Shown: positions 1-11,601, counted from the stretch's first letter. The stretch is 64,000 bases of DNA from Symsagittifera roscoffensis (GCF_963678635.1 NC_087066.1:57120312-57184311), one strand, 5' to 3'. Translations and numbers: made by a program. The notes: a model not told the origin generated them from the sequence alone.

Positions 1-516
1 AAAAAGAGACTAGATCAAAATTCTGACCGCAGGATGTGTTGTAGGGAAGCCTTTCGCTCCTTTTGATATCAAATTTAGGTTGCCAGCCGATTCCGCCCCG
101 GCGGGAGAAAAGTGTGCGTCGGTAATTTGCATTATTAAGGGTATAGTTTTTTGTATAAAAGCGGGTGTTATAGTTTTTTTATGAAATTTTGGGCCACGAT
201 TTGGGATCCAATTTTTTTGAGCCCGGTTAACGTCCCGTTATCAAAAAACCGCAAAAAAAAACAAAAAAAAGTCAAAATGGACTTTTTAACAAAACGTAAT
301 TCCCTTGACCGGAAGGCCTGAAAATTTCAGTCTAATTTTTATCAATTCGAAAAAAACCAATCATATAAACTAGTTTAAGCTCCGGCGGGCTCAGGTTTAC
401 TCCAAGTGATAGTAGGGATTTTGAATTAATCAATACGACGCCCCCTAAATATACCCAAAAAGTTTCTTAAAAGTCAAAAAACCAGCCGCGTCAGTTTTTT
501 TCGTATAAAACCATTA

Positions 517-1059
517 ATGGTTTTTGTTGTCGGTGCAAGCTCGTTGCATCACGCTCTAGCAAAACTAGCCGCGTCACTCCGTAACCAACTTGTTGATACT
601 CACTTAGCCATACCCGGTCTAAGTTTTAAACTTATAGCCGTTAATCCCTGTAAAACTGTACAACACTATTTTGAGTAATTTTTATATCATCACTCGAATA
701 TCGTGATTTGGCACGACGTCATAAATAACTCAATTACTAGGCATCGCAGCAATAACTTCAATCCTGTGTCCGGAGAAAAACTTGTAGCCATCCTAAAAGG
801 CTATCCTGCAAAAATTAGTGCTATCGTGTATTGTCAACGCATTGGAACTGAGGAAATATTTGAGAAATTAAAAAATTCAAGTATTCTGACCATCAGTATA
901 GTCATTCATTTGATATCAAAACGTAAAGCTGAGGATACGGGTTTTCGCAAACATTACTTGGCATTACACCAGCCCGATGTATTAGAGATCAAACTTTCCA
1001 GATCATTCGCAGATACGACGAAAACCTTAGAACTTTTGTTGCTAACACTAAGAGATTGA
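517..1059 (+). pseudogene. SGNH-like ORF with one in-frame stop, next to BEL/Pao element
   Basis: An ATG at 517 opens a frame that reads to the stop at 1057-1059, broken once by TAA at 676-678, giving about 180 residues. The start reads MVFVVGASSLHHAL, a Gly-Ala-Ser-Ser beginning reminiscent of the first block of SGNH/GDSL-fold proteins. Later blocks include IVIWHDVINNSI, ISAIVYCQRIGT and LLSK-like ISKRKAEDTGF. From memory, proteins of this WHDVINNS/YCQR kind occur as uncharacterised ORFs in invertebrates, sometimes beside retroelements. That recollection is not a search result. It lies in the same orientation about 250 bases upstream of the BEL/Pao gag, so it may be an extra ORF carried by the element or a neighbour. 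The single stop suggests recent decay or a sequencing error. No function is assigned beyond the possible SGNH fold. Confidence 0.5.
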
Positions 1060-1279
1060 GTAGGAAGCAACGTGTGCTCTTTAAGCAACACACTCTCATC
1101 TTAGTACATTTGCAGGAGCACCTAGCCGAAGTATACAGTTATTTAGCTCAGAAGTTTAGCCTTGTAGAGGTGGTATAAGTTGTTGCATATATGTTAAAGT
1201 GCTTTTGTGTCGTTTTCTTTATCTTTTTGTACTGAATCAAAGTTTGATACGTCCCGCTATTTAATTGTAAGAGAAAATT

Positions 1280-3480
1280 GTAACAGTTTATCACAATTGA
1301 TCAAGAATTAGGTCTGAATGTACAAAAGCTTCTTGAGTCTCGGTGTAATGTGGAAATTGAGCTCCTCAATATTCATAAATATATTCAAGAAGCCATAGAG
1401 AACAAAAAACCTGAGACCCTAGAAGTTCACATCGGTCTAGGGTCTCATGTCAGAGTAAAACAATCTCAATGACTTTCAACGTAGAACAGTCAGCTGAAAC
1501 AAGAGTTGTTGCTGGCTAAACTAAGAACAGAAGAGATCGAGAGACAAAATTAAGCATCAATGCGCTTACTGGATATCAAGCAAAAGTGGAAGAAGTATGA
1601 ATCCGCGAGGAGAATCGATAACAGTATGTTGAAGCCAAAATAGCTGAAGCTGAATTGGAGGAAGACGCCGACTATCTTGAACTGTTTGCTAGCTCGGTAA
1701 GCTCTCATGGGGAAACAGCATATAAATGCACAGAAACTTTAGTGGATAATGTGCCGAAGTTGAATCCAGTAGTGACCATAACCGACCCGACCGGATACAC
1801 TTCTGGATTAAATACGGTTCCCTATAATGCCCCGGAGGATGTCGTTCCTGTGTGTAACGCCCAATTAGGTGGCTTGTCTTTTACGATGATGCATGGGGCT
1901 CAAGTACCCCCCATGGTTCCTAAATCTCCTACGCAGATTGTTGCCGGCCCAAATACTCAGCAAAAAATCATCGAGTATGTGTCGAACTTAAATCAAGATG
2001 TAACACAACCACACGGGTTTTCAGATGCAGATCGGTGGGTTAATGCTTAGCCTGCCACGACTGCTACTTTTGAAACTGTTCAATCACCTTCGTATACAAA
2101 ATTACCGCCTCATAGTGCAGTTGTTTCGGCAGTGTTCCCTGTAGTTCATCCCACCTACTTCATTCAGTTTTATAACCCAAACCTAACTGCAACAGCGACC
2201 CCCGCAAATTGCAATCCTTTAGTTGGAATGAGTCATCGAACGTGTTTTACGCAGTAACATCGTTTGCCCTCCAAAATTCGTAACATTCCCCTACTATAGC
2301 GGTGGAGCAACCTACTATTTCACTCCCCCACACGAGCAAGTACCCTTGCAATCACCGATTGCCTCGGATATTCTTTGCTCGTCCGATCATCGGCCGTATG
2401 TTTCGAACCCGGCTGCAGTATGCGTACATCAACCTGTCCCGAATTTTGTCGCTCCGCCATCGCAATCGATATCCGTTCGAGACTTAGCCGTAGTCTTGGC
2501 ATCAATTAGGAAGGATCCATAACCCGAATGGAAACTTTCCAAACATAATGGTAATCCGTTGGAATGGCTTGAGTGGATAGGTCAGTTTCGGAGTGCTGTT
2601 GATTCGCAATCAACTCTTTCGGATGACGTCACACTGAAGTACCTTAAAACACTGGTAACTGGGAAAGCTAAGTTGGCACTAGCGGACTTCGCGTATTCGG
2701 GTCGACAGTAAAGGGATGCACTAAGGGTCCTTGAACGAAAATTTGTGCAACCTCAAACAGTCGTGAGCGCCCACCTCGAAAAACTTAACAGCGTTTCACC
2801 AGTAAAAATGAACAATTCGGAAAGCATTATTTATTTTGCTTGTGTTATTTTAAGTCTCTTTGGTGTGTTTAGATTGTTGTCATATGAGATAGATCTGAAG
2901 AAAAACCACCATCTTCAATCAAGCTTCATGTAAATCGCAGCCGAACAAGAAAGAGTCGCGGTCGAAAGTGTCATGGTTGACAGAAAAATCCGAGACAGTT
3001 GAGCGTACGAAACTTTTTCCTGCTAAAGCAAAAAGCGAGAACTCGTCAAGACAAAACCATCACCAGATTTTTTGCATCCAGTGCGAAGCCAAACAAGTTT
3101 GATTATCGTCCCTGACCACAGTGCGATGGTAAACAGCCGTTACGGGATGCAAGGTCTTCAAGGAAAAGAACCCTACTCAAAGGGCAAAGTTTTCTGCGGA
3201 CAAAAAACTCAGTTTCTCCTGTCTCCAAGCAGAACACATGTTCCGTATTTGCCCGAAGACTAGAAAACGCACCAAACTTGAGTGCGAAATTATGCACAAT
3301 GTCCTCTTGCATGATGCATAGCGCTTTTGTTCCTCCTCGAAAGGAAGATAACACGTCTTCACCGGAAAAGCTCCGGTGGATAAATCAACGTCGTCTTGTT
3401 CCGCATCCGTGCAGGACGTTAAAGGTCTTCTCCAGGTTATTTGTTTAAGTGTTTCATCTTAGTCAAAAACCCACAACGCT
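1280..3480 (+). pseudogene. BEL/Pao gag remnant
   Basis: The N-terminal part (about 1,290-1,480) reads as a helical segment, followed by a Glu/Lys/Ala-rich stretch ending in AEAELEEDADYLELFASS near 1,640-1,695, typical of the coiled N-terminal part of Pao-type Gag. The diagnostic core lies at about 2,530-2,810: NGNPLEWLEWIGQF, TLKYLKTLVTGKAKLAL, a broken YSG, and VLERKFVQPQTVVSAHLE. In intact family members this core forms the capsid-like particle. Several stops (for example after the YSGRQ stretch near 2,709) and frame changes break it. The zinc-knuckle part that should follow (2,900-3,450) is only weakly readable. Confidence 0.7.
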
Positions 3481-3486
3481 CTCGTT

Positions 3487-4035
3487 TTGTTCGATTTCGC
3501 GAGCAATCACTATTGGTTTTCCGCAAGCTTGGCTCGCCGTCTGAACTTGCAGGGAAAAAAAGATGATTTTACTCTAAATAGCTTTAGTTCAACGCATATT
3601 TTTTCGACCGCCGACTTAGTCGAAGTCACACTATCCGCTGACACAATTAACCCCGATTATACCTTCATTTTATCCGCATACGTAAAGGATGAAATTAATG
3701 ATGGGACTCAAAAGTTTAATATTCCGGCCCTTCAAGAAAAATATCCATACCTGGAACCAATAAAACCTGTTCGATATAGTTATTCGGAAATCGAAATGGT
3801 TATTGGTCAGGACTTTTATCTCCATATACGCCCGCTTGATTATTTTCATGATGCAGACAGGAAAACTCCAATGGCTTTTCGTCTGCCGGTAGGATGGGTT
3901 TTGAGTGGCCCACTCCCTTCTTCGTCTGGGTTGTTATCAACATGTTTCAGGTGCAAAGCCGAGGACGTGGAACTTGTTAGCCAAGTTGAAGCGTGGTATG
4001 AGTTAAAAAAATATTGGCACATACAAACAAGCTGA
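3487..4035 (+). pseudogene. BEL/Pao aspartic protease (DUF1758-like) remnant
   Basis: One open frame of 182 codons. It contains FDFASNHYWFSASLARRLNL, equivalent to the DxGS(Q)xSFI region after the active-site Asp of DUF1758 retropepsins, but the catalytic DSG/DTG triplet reads DFASN, so the active site looks lost. Downstream are VEVTLSADTI, FNIPALQEKYPYLEP and IEMVIGQDFYLHI, matching the substrate-flap and GxD (IGxD) region of the family. The frame ends at 4,033-4,035 and the element continues in another frame. In intact relatives this domain processes the Gag-Pol polyprotein. The upstream boundary is simply the open frame, since no own start codon is expected inside a polyprotein. Confidence 0.7.
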
Positions 4036-5240
4036 TGCTCGTTCTGCAGCCGATCAGCGAGTGCATAACCTTCTTGAATCAACAACACGCCATGATGGTG
4101 AGCGGTACTGGGTAGGAAAGTTATGGGCCGATGATAGCAGTTCTTCATCCAACAGTTACTACTCAGAGCTGGCACAGTTTAAGACGCTTGAAAAATGGCA
4201 CGACAAAATAGTGGTTTAAAGAGTAAATACACTGAGACAATAAACGAGGACATCGATAAAGGTTATGTCAATCCGGTTAAGCCGCACGCTCCGCTCCGCC
4301 GGTGAATGGTATTTACCCCACCATCTTGTCCTCAACCCAAACAAACCAGGTTGTGTTTGTCGGGTTTTAAATGTTTTAAACAGCGCGTCAAATTTTCACG
4401 GCTAATCTTTAAGCAAATCATTGCCCGTTGGGCCTGACTTATTGCAAAACTTGTTTATCGTCTCCGCAGACATCGGAGATATGTTACTCCAGGTTGGGGT
4501 ACACCCCTGTGATCAACCTTATCTGCATTTTTATGGCGCGAGGATGCCACATCGGATGTAGACGTTTTTCATTATATACGGCATATTTTCGGTGCTTGAG
4601 ACTCCTTGACGTGCGCGAACTTCGCACTTCAGCAAACAGCCAGGGATAACGTTGAAATTTTTCCTGAAGCATCAAGAGCAGTACTTACTAGGTTCCAAAT
4701 GGATGATTACTTGGATTCATTCGAAAACCGCAATGACGCAATGAGAGTAAGCAAGGATCTGGATCTGATGAACCTTCTTAAATTTGGAGGATTCCGTCTC
4801 ACCAAGTTTGTTAGTAAATTTCCTGCAATTAAAGAAAATCTAAACCCATCAATTGATGTAACTGCAAAAGTAAAGAACATTGCGAGTGGTAGTGACCATT
4901 TGAATTCTCATGTATTAGGGTTAAAGTGGAACCATGGAAGTGACTCTCTCGTTAGTAGTCGAGGAAATAACCGTGAGCTCCAAACATCCGTTACGCAACG
5001 AACTGTTCTCAGTTTTAATTCATCACTCTTTTACCCTATTGGTTTGGTGGCTCCCTACACGGTAAGGTCCCGCCTGCTTAAAGACATTTGGCGCATAACT
5101 GGAAAAACAATCGGATGATGCTTTACCCGAAGCGCTCCGAAAGCAATTCATTGAGTGGCATTTAGGTCTGTTTGTCCTAGGAGAAATATTCCTTCCCCGC
5201 TGCTTTTTCAGTAATGCATTTGCTCAATGTGAGCTCAAAA
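4036..5240 (+). pseudogene. BEL/Pao reverse transcriptase remnant
   Basis: After the protease the frame shifts. Blocks recognisable as Pao-type RT are YLPHHLVLNPNKPGCVCRV (about 4,311-4,370), LPVGPDLLQ, an SADIGDMLLQVGV segment (about 4,468-4,505) carrying the first catalytic Asp block, and a degraded FYGARMPHR region. The 170-codon frame 4,606-5,118 gives the thumb/connection part with VLTRFQMDDYLDSFE, where MDDYLDS is the YVDD-like catalytic box, then the LTKFVSN-like segment and VLSFNSSLFYPIGLVAPYTV, the L-x-x-FDPLG-x-x-x-P motif changed to FYPIG. The parts lie in different frames, so no functional polymerase is encoded. Confidence 0.75.
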
Positions 5241-5640
5241 TATTTGGGAATAGCTCGCAGGATGTGTTTTGCGCGGCTGGTTTATTTCGTGCCCGGATTT
5301 TTGAGACTAAAAAAACTGAGATTGCGTTTGTTTTTGGTTAAGCAAGGGTAGCACCAATGAAGGATTTGTCCGTTCCGAAACTCGAATTGCAGGCAGCCTT
5401 GCTCGCCTCTAGGTTGAAGGAAGATAGTCCGGGCACTTTCAATCGATGTTACCCACACCTTTTTGTGGACCGATAGCACCGCGGTGTTACAATGGCTTCA
5501 CTCCGTCGATAAATTACCGACTTTTCTCCAAACCGTGTTTGTGAAATATAAGAAATCACTGCTGTGAATCAATGGTTCCATATAAATACACTGGGACACG
5601 CGGAATATTGGCGGAATGCCTTAAAGCAAGCAGTTGGGTC
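5240..5640 (+). pseudogene. BEL/Pao RNase H remnant
   Basis: Readable in shifting + frames: ARVAPMKDLSVPKLELQAAL with ASRLKE following (about 5,346-5,422), FVDR near 5,463 in place of the usual WTDS, then TAVLQWLHS-like residues and LPTFLQ/FVK (about 5,510-5,545), and AVNQWFHINT with a broken GDNPAD-like segment (5,560-5,620). These are the hallmarks of the Pao-type RNase H that follows RT. Stops and frameshifts separate every block. The conserved acidic DS at the strand edge reads DR, so the active site is damaged as well. Confidence 0.65.
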
Positions 5641-5849
5641 AGGGGTCCAAGCATCTTTTTAGGCAATGTGTGGCCTTTCATGCCGAACCCGGATGTTGCC
5701 AGAAAGTCCTCTCAAAGAAGTCTGTGGACGACACCATAGATATTTCAAAACGAGTATTTCGAAGCAATCATAGCCCGTATTTGTTTGGGACAAGTATAGT
5801 AGTTTTAGTTTTACGAAACTGCAACGATACGTATGCTTGGTTATGTTGA

Positions 5850-6884
5850 GGTTATTGCGGAAACTTAAGCACTTCCGCGGACCAACCGCTCAAATAACCG
5901 ATCAGGCTGAATTAGCAAGTGTGAAAGATAAATTGTTACTTTTGGCTCAATCCGAACTGTTCCCGGTTGATTTCAACAAACTTTAATCTGGCATACCCGT
6001 AAAAAAGTTTTGTCGAATTGCAGTTTACTCACCGTTTATCGGCTCCGGTGGCATCATTCGGTTCACGGGATGGATTCAACGCTTAGCCGAAATAAGTTTT
6101 GAAACTAAGCAGCCTATCATCTTAGACTTTTTGGTGAAAATGTCACTTTTTTGGTGAAATTTTTATGAGGTATCTGCACTTTGCCCAGAACCATCATCAC
6201 TTGGATTATTTGCGGTCCATATACATTGGGGTTTGTGGTGTTGGGTCTGCGAGTGGCCCTTCAAGGAACTGAAAACGCAAGTCAAACACGTTACATCCTA
6301 TGATGTCAAACCTCCTTGTCGAACGGCTTGGTTACCGCCATTGGCCTTTCTGTAATTGTGGTGTGGGTTGTTTCGGTCCGTTTTACGTGACTATTTGCCG
6401 CAGTAGTGAGAAAGATGGTCTCTTCTGTTCACCTGCATGACTACCCGCGCCGTGCTCATCGAAATTATTCCTTCTATGGACACCGGCTCTTGCGCCATGG
6501 GGATTGAAAGATTTATCGCCCGCCGTAGTACGCCAACTAATATGCGGTCAGACAACGTTACCAATTTGTTGGAGCTGAGAAAAAACCTATGCTTTGCGTA
6601 AAAAGTTGGAACAGACAGGCTCCCGCATTGTTGGTTCCATAGGGATTAATTGGAAATACAATCCTCTTGGCGCGCCGCACCATGTTTCGTCATGGGAAAG
6701 GTTAATGCGCAGCTACAAACGCGTCTTCTACGCGGTCATTGGAACTTGCAAGTTAACGGATGAGATATTGGCGAACACGTTTTGTTTAGTGGAGCAATCA
6801 TTAAATTCCCGTCCAATAACGCCTGTTGGTCCCGATTCAACTGAGTTGGAAGCCTTAACACCTAACCTTTTTCTCTTGGGTTAG
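5850..6884 (+). pseudogene. BEL/Pao integrase remnant
   Basis: The N-terminal part is seen as LLLLAQSELFPVDFNKL and IRFTGWIQRLAEISFETKQP (about 5,935-6,120), the segment ahead of the zinc-binding region. The catalytic core follows. CFGPFYV (about 6,368-6,388) corresponds to the DYFGPF block, but the first catalytic Asp is missing. TTRAVLIEIIPSMDT, FIARRSTP and MRSDNVTN (about 6,438-6,565) hold the second Asp. The 96-codon frame 6,594-6,884 gives WKYNPLGAPHHVSSWERL, RSYKRVFYAVIGTCKLT and LVEQSLNSRPITPV, the third-acid region and C-terminal block, ending LTPNLFLLG. Loss of the first Asp and several frame breaks show that the enzyme is dead. Confidence 0.8.
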
Positions 6885-7027
6885 AGTTGTTTAAAGTTGT
6901 CATATTAATCAAATAGTTTATGCGATTTATTGCCTTTTTGAGCCGAAAAAAGGCCCAAGAATTCGTCGAATTTGGTTGCCTAAATTTAAACTAGAAATAC
7001 AATTTTGGACGACAGCTTTTATCCAGC

Positions 7028-7312
7028 ATACTTTCCAAATTTTTGTGATATGGATACAGGGCGACTTCAGCCCTTTCCAAGTTTTTGATGTGGATGCAGG
7101 GCGACTTCAGCCCATTCCAAGTTTTCGTGATGAGGATACAGGGCGACTTCAGCCCTTTCCAATTTTTCGTGATGTGGATACAGGGCGACTTCAGCCATTT
7201 CCAAATTTTCGTTATGTGGATACAGGGCGGCTTCAGCTCTTTCCAAGTTTTCGTGATGTGGATACAGGGCGACTTCAGCTCTTTCCAAGTTTTCGTGACA
7301 AGGATACGGCGA
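7028..7312. repeat. 42-bp minisatellite, about 6.5 units
   Basis: A direct tandem repeat with a 42-base period, built around ACAGGGCGACTTCAGCCC followed by TTTCCAAGTTTTCGTGATGTG, with a few substitutions per unit. Because 42 is a multiple of three and the unit has few stops, long open frames run through it on both strands (for example 6,976-7,335 + and 6,991-7,761 -). Those frames are a property of the repeat, not evidence of genes. The array starts about 140 bases after the end of the readable BEL/Pao integrase. Confidence 0.85.
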
Positions 7313-7469
7313 GGTGTCCAGTCTTTTGCGGTTGAGTTGAAGACGGAGCAACTATCGCGACCAAATAGGAGGTACGCGTTTTTTGCTACCAAGGTGATAC
7401 GGCGCGACAGAAAATTTTCTGGGTTTTTTCCGTTCAATTCTGGATCCAAAACTAAATTGTATAGTCGCC

Positions 7470-7775
7470 TCGAACGTTGGAGTCCAGAACCAAAAAGCAG
7501 AGTCACGCTGAGAGTTTGAGTCTGGAAAGGCTGGACATAAGTCGCGCCGCATCCGGATTTAGACCCAAATTGCGTAGTCGCGCCAAGAGTTTGAGTCTGG
7601 AAAGCCTTGACATAAGGTCTGGAAAGTCTGGACATGAGTCGCTCCAAGGGTCGAGCCGCATCCGGATCCAGACCCAAAAAGCAGAGTCGCGCTGAGAGTT
7701 TGAGTCTGGAAAGTCTGGAAGGTCTGGATATGCCAAAATTTCGTCGCGGAAGTCTGAACATGAGTCGCGGATGAT
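7470..7775. repeat. Degenerate tandem repeat array, AGTTTGAGTCTGGAAAG units
   Basis: Blocks containing AGAGTTTGAGTCTGGAAAG, TCTGGACATGAGTCGC and GCCGCATCCGGATCCAGACC recur at about 85-110 base spacing, at least three times, with internal short duplications of TCTGGAAAG. The block is GC-rich relative to its surroundings and abuts the 42-bp array. Open frames across it on both strands are again produced by the repeat. It could be part of the 3' end of the BEL/Pao element or an unrelated array. Confidence 0.6.
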
Positions 7776-7953
7776 TTTAAATGATAAGCTTGAGGCTTGA
7801 AGCAAAAGAGTTTCTAACTGATGGCGCCGTCCAACACAAGTTCTTAAATTGATGTGAAATGCTAGTTTGCGTGATTCAATAGCTGCTTGGACTTTCTGCG
7901 AAGCCTGCTTGCGAAAAAATTAGTGAGTAGACCCTGTAATTGGTTTGGAAACA

Positions 7954-8088
7954 TAGAAGATGTCACGTGTTAGTGATTGTTTTACTCGCCATCAGCTCAA
8001 AACTCAAGTGCGAGCTTCACCCATCAGTATTTATACAGAACTCATATACACCTGAGGTAAAACAACCACTAACACGTGACGTCTTCTA
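7954..8088. repeat. Short foldback element (34-bp arms)
   Basis: The left arm 7,954-7,987 (starting TAGAAGATGTCACGTGTTAG) is the reverse complement of the right arm 8,054-8,088, with about four differences over 34 bases and a 66-base loop. Both arms contain CACGTG. It looks like a miniature foldback or terminal-inverted-repeat insertion. No target duplication was evident. Confidence 0.6.
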
Positions 8089-8559
8089 AGTTTTCAAGTG
8101 ACGAACTCGATTTGTTTGCGCCGCATAAAATTTGGTCAAAAAAGGCCTTAGAGCGATTTGGGAGAAATCAGAAACTTAATTTGGTTCACCTAAAAGGAGT
8201 TAAACTAAAATTTTCGAATTTTTTTGTACAATCCCCCCTCGAGAATATCCGCCCTTGAGCTAAATGACTCCAAATTTTAGCAAATTGGGCTCAATTAATG
8301 GTCTCCAATTTTTCAGTACAGGGCTGAATGAGCTCAATTCAAAAAAAGTGCAAATGAGACCGATGTGTAGCAAAACAGGCTGAAATAAACCAATTTCTAA
8401 TAATATGGGCACAATTTTATTCCACATTTTCTCATGAATTCGCCACACTTTCATTTTACGAAGTACATTGCTCTAGCCTTTTAACTGAACCAAAATAATT
8501 TTCTGACCTCTCCCAAATCACTGTAGAGACGTTATTTTGCCCAAACTTTTTGCGGCATA

Positions 8560-8800
8560 GGTAATCTTTGAAAAAAGAAGCCAAAAAGGCGTTTTTAGCC
8601 ACTTTTTGGAAAATTTGACTAAAAAATTGCGTTTTTCGGTGAGCACTTTCCCCTCAAATTTAGTATATATAAGCGACAAAGAGGCCTTTAGAAAGTTTTA
8701 GGGTCGGTAAGCCGACTATGGATGTATTAAAATAAGACCAAAGGGGGCCCTTTGGGTCGGCAGTGGGTCGAATCAATGACGGGTAGAGGTGTCCTTATAT
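8560..8800 (-). mobile_element. Degraded copy of the 54-kb hAT-type MITE family, inverted
   Basis: Read on the minus strand, segments ACCGAAAAACGCAATTTTTT and GCTAAAAACGCC match 54,255-54,310. The 8,735-8,770 segment (CCAAAGGGGGCCCTTTGGGTCGG) corresponds to the CCCAAAGGGTCCCCCCTTTGG portion at 54,135-54,160. Ends are not recognisable. Confidence 0.45.
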
Positions 8801-9916
8801 TAATTTAGCTTTTTTGCTTAAACTTGGGCTCAATCAGCTAGTTTTTCTATACATTGGGCTCATTCAACACCATTCATAGAAAAAAGACCAATTTCAACTC
8901 GGGCCGGCGGCGTTTAATTTGCCCCAATGGTTCGTTGCTACCACTGTTTGGCCTGTGGAGTCATCTGATGTATTTGCAGACGATAGGTAGTCTTAAGAAA
9001 GGACTTTATCTGAGCTGGACTTCAAGCCAAATCGCAAAATTAGGTACTTCAAGCCGAGTCGTAAAATTAGGGACTTCAAGCCGAATATTTCCTAAAAAAT
9101 CATGAAATTTGATTAATTTTAAGACTGCTTTGAAGAGTTTTTTTTAATTTCATGATCTTTTTTGCCAGTTTATATCTTTTTCATGAAACTTCAGGAAATA
9201 GGAAATTCGTAGTAATATTTGATGTTTAGGAAAATACAAAAAAAATTGTTGCAGGCGTTTTCTTGTTCATAATTTATGGCAAAGTTATTTGCTTGTAATC
9301 TACTCTACGCGTGCGTTTTAGCCGAGCATTGTTACGGATTTTAGCAGACCGATTTTTTAGCAGATCAATCTTTTAGCATATAAAGTCAGAACGCTAAATT
9401 CAAACGCGGCCTTGGTGATTAGCGACAGCTTGCTCCGCTGCGCGAACATGCGACACGATTGTAATTGTGCGCTTATTTCTGTGTTTTGCTGCTAAAATTA
9501 ATACTATTCTGTTTCTGAAGCTCACAGTTTTGTTGAAATGGGCAATTTTTTACGCCTGTCAATCAATTTATTTTGTTGGTCTGCCAAAAGACTCATTTTT
9601 CACTATTTAAGCTTTAAAAAAAGGCCTGCTAAAATTTGGTCACTGAGCAGAGCTTGTTAGGTGTGACCAATAATCAGTGTTTTGGTAAACTCAAATGATT
9701 TTCAAAGAGTGTGTCAAGGAGTATTTATACTTGCGGAAAGTATATTATCAGATCCTAGTTGTATAGTGATTAGTTTTGCTAGGGGCGTTCAACAGTGCCA
9801 AAATACAACATTGTCTAAACTGAAAATGTGTTGAACAGTCCCAAAAAGTGATAGAATTTTGAGTTCTTTTTGTGAATCGGGGTTACGTGAACACTGTTTT
9901 GTTTAGGAGGGAAACC

Positions 9917-10001
9917 GAGAAGAAAATTCGACAATTTGCTGAAACAATTGTTTGTTTAGAAGAATTTATGACGAAGCTCTCGGGGAACTATTGTATGCTC
10001 A
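9917..10001 (+). CDS. Possible isolated exon, function unknown
   Basis: An acceptor-like TGTTTTGTTTAG is followed by an open frame reading RETEKKIRQFAETIVCLEEF, then MTKLSGNYCMLN, to a weak donor CAACAA|GTGGTT. The residues are charged and helix-like, and the base composition is more balanced than the flanks. No neighbouring exon with matching phase was found, so a chance open frame or a relic is quite possible. Confidence 0.2.
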
Positions 10002-11601
10002 ACAAGTGGTTTAGATTACAGTTTTTCTTTTTTCAACTTCCGTCCAATTTAAATTATTTAATTATCAAGGGTTTGACATGAGTAAAAATAGTCTTCAAAA
10101 TAATCCTCATCAACCAAATTCGACCCCCTTTAGTATTGTCTTATGACAAATTTGATTGCCCTATATTTTTTTATATGCGCCTTTGGCGCCAAATTATAAT
10201 CGTTTTGAAGCAGAGCGCGCCTAAAAAAACGCAGTTTTTTAGTCAGAAGCATTCCAAAAGGGCCCCATAAACAGAAGTTTTTTAATCTGTTACTTCAACA
10301 AATTTCTAAATCCACTCATGATGATAATTTTTTAAATTTGATATCTGTGTACACACTTTCTATGTTAGTTTTTATCAATTTTTGTTGTTTAAAAATGTTT
10401 CTTTTGTGACAAAAATTGAGATAAAGATTGAGATGGAGAGAAGCTAGAGTCTGATAGATCAATTATCTAATCTAAATTAGGTTCTTTTCCATATCTTTTT
10501 CGAATTTTGTTGGTTGCACTGAATGAGAACGGATGTATCTGTTATCTCATAAAAGTAGTTTGGATTGAGTTCGCCGTCTGTTTGTCACGCTTTTTATTTT
10601 TGGTCGAACTAATTCGTGCAACTGTTTTTCCAATAGTGATCTTAAATGTACCCCTATTTCCTGGTCCCAATGTATCTGCAAGAATACCGGAAAAACAAGG
10701 TTTTTATGAGATCAACTTTTCTATCCATTTTTTTTTGCTGTATCTTAAATAGTTGCAGATAAAAGGAACAGAGCATGAAGAAAAAGTTCGTTCGTTTTCT
10801 CGTTGAAATAAAAAAGTTGCAACGTCTATGTCACGTGACTCTTGTTAGTCTAACTCGTACTCGTAGTCGAAACGTAGCCATTTTCTTGATTCTTTAGTTT
10901 TGGTAAATCTAAGTATAAGATCGGAAATCTATATATAACACGGCAAGAGTTGAATGAGATTGACTGATTCAAATCAGAAATCAAAATGGTCAGATCAGCA
11001 ACCTTGCAAATAATTTTGAACTAGCAAGGTAGCAAAGGAGGCAGACTTGCCTTTTGATTCGAAATAGATAATTTCTTTCATAAGTTCATCTGTGCTATAT
11101 GCTTCAATCTACCGATGTTTTAAATAACTGAATGATATGGGTTACATTTAGTTAGTTTTGTTGCTTTAATAATTCAATTCTAAGTTTCAATGATTTAGCT
11201 TTTTTTATGCTTTAACTAAAAAAAAAAATTTCAACAATGAATTCAATTACAATCGATGGCCAGTTATACTTTTAATTATCGATTCAATGGTAACTGAAAT
11301 CCATGCAAACTATCAAGTTATTGTAATCAAAATTTGACAAAATATAAAAACATGTAATACAGATCAAATACATTTAAAAATTGATAGATTTTAAAAAAAT
11401 TGAGTTTGTTTGAAAGTTTTGATAGGTGACTTGTTTGAGATACAAAGTTTTTAAAAATAGCTTATTAATATTGAAATTACAGAAAATTTGACAATTTCTC
11501 AAAAAAAAATTGAATGAGACATATTCGACTGTGGAAAAATTTTGAGCAGCTAATTTGGTTTTTGCGGTCCAAATTAGAAAAAAAATAAATAGATACAAAT
11601 T

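Larger units (their letters stand above)
517..6884 (+). mobile_element. Degraded BEL/Pao LTR retrotransposon
   Basis: Gag, protease, reverse transcriptase, RNase H and integrase remnants occur in the order and spacing typical of BEL/Pao elements, all on the + strand, with many stops and frame changes. The region is GC-richer than the flanks. Family-diagnostic blocks are the gag NPLEWLEWIGQF motif, the RT block YLPHHLVLNPNKPG, the RNase H lead KLELQAALLASRL and the integrase tail LVEQSLNSRPITPV. I could not identify paired LTRs in the window. The 5' LTR may lie before the gag (within 1-1,280) or outside the window, and the 3' end fades after 6,884. The element cannot be autonomous in this state. 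It is annotated below by domain. Confidence 0.85.

Noticed and set aside
6991-7761. 256-codon minus ORF and several + ORFs over the minisatellites.
   Set aside because: They are produced by a 42-base period repeat without stops and are open on both strands. No independent coding signal.
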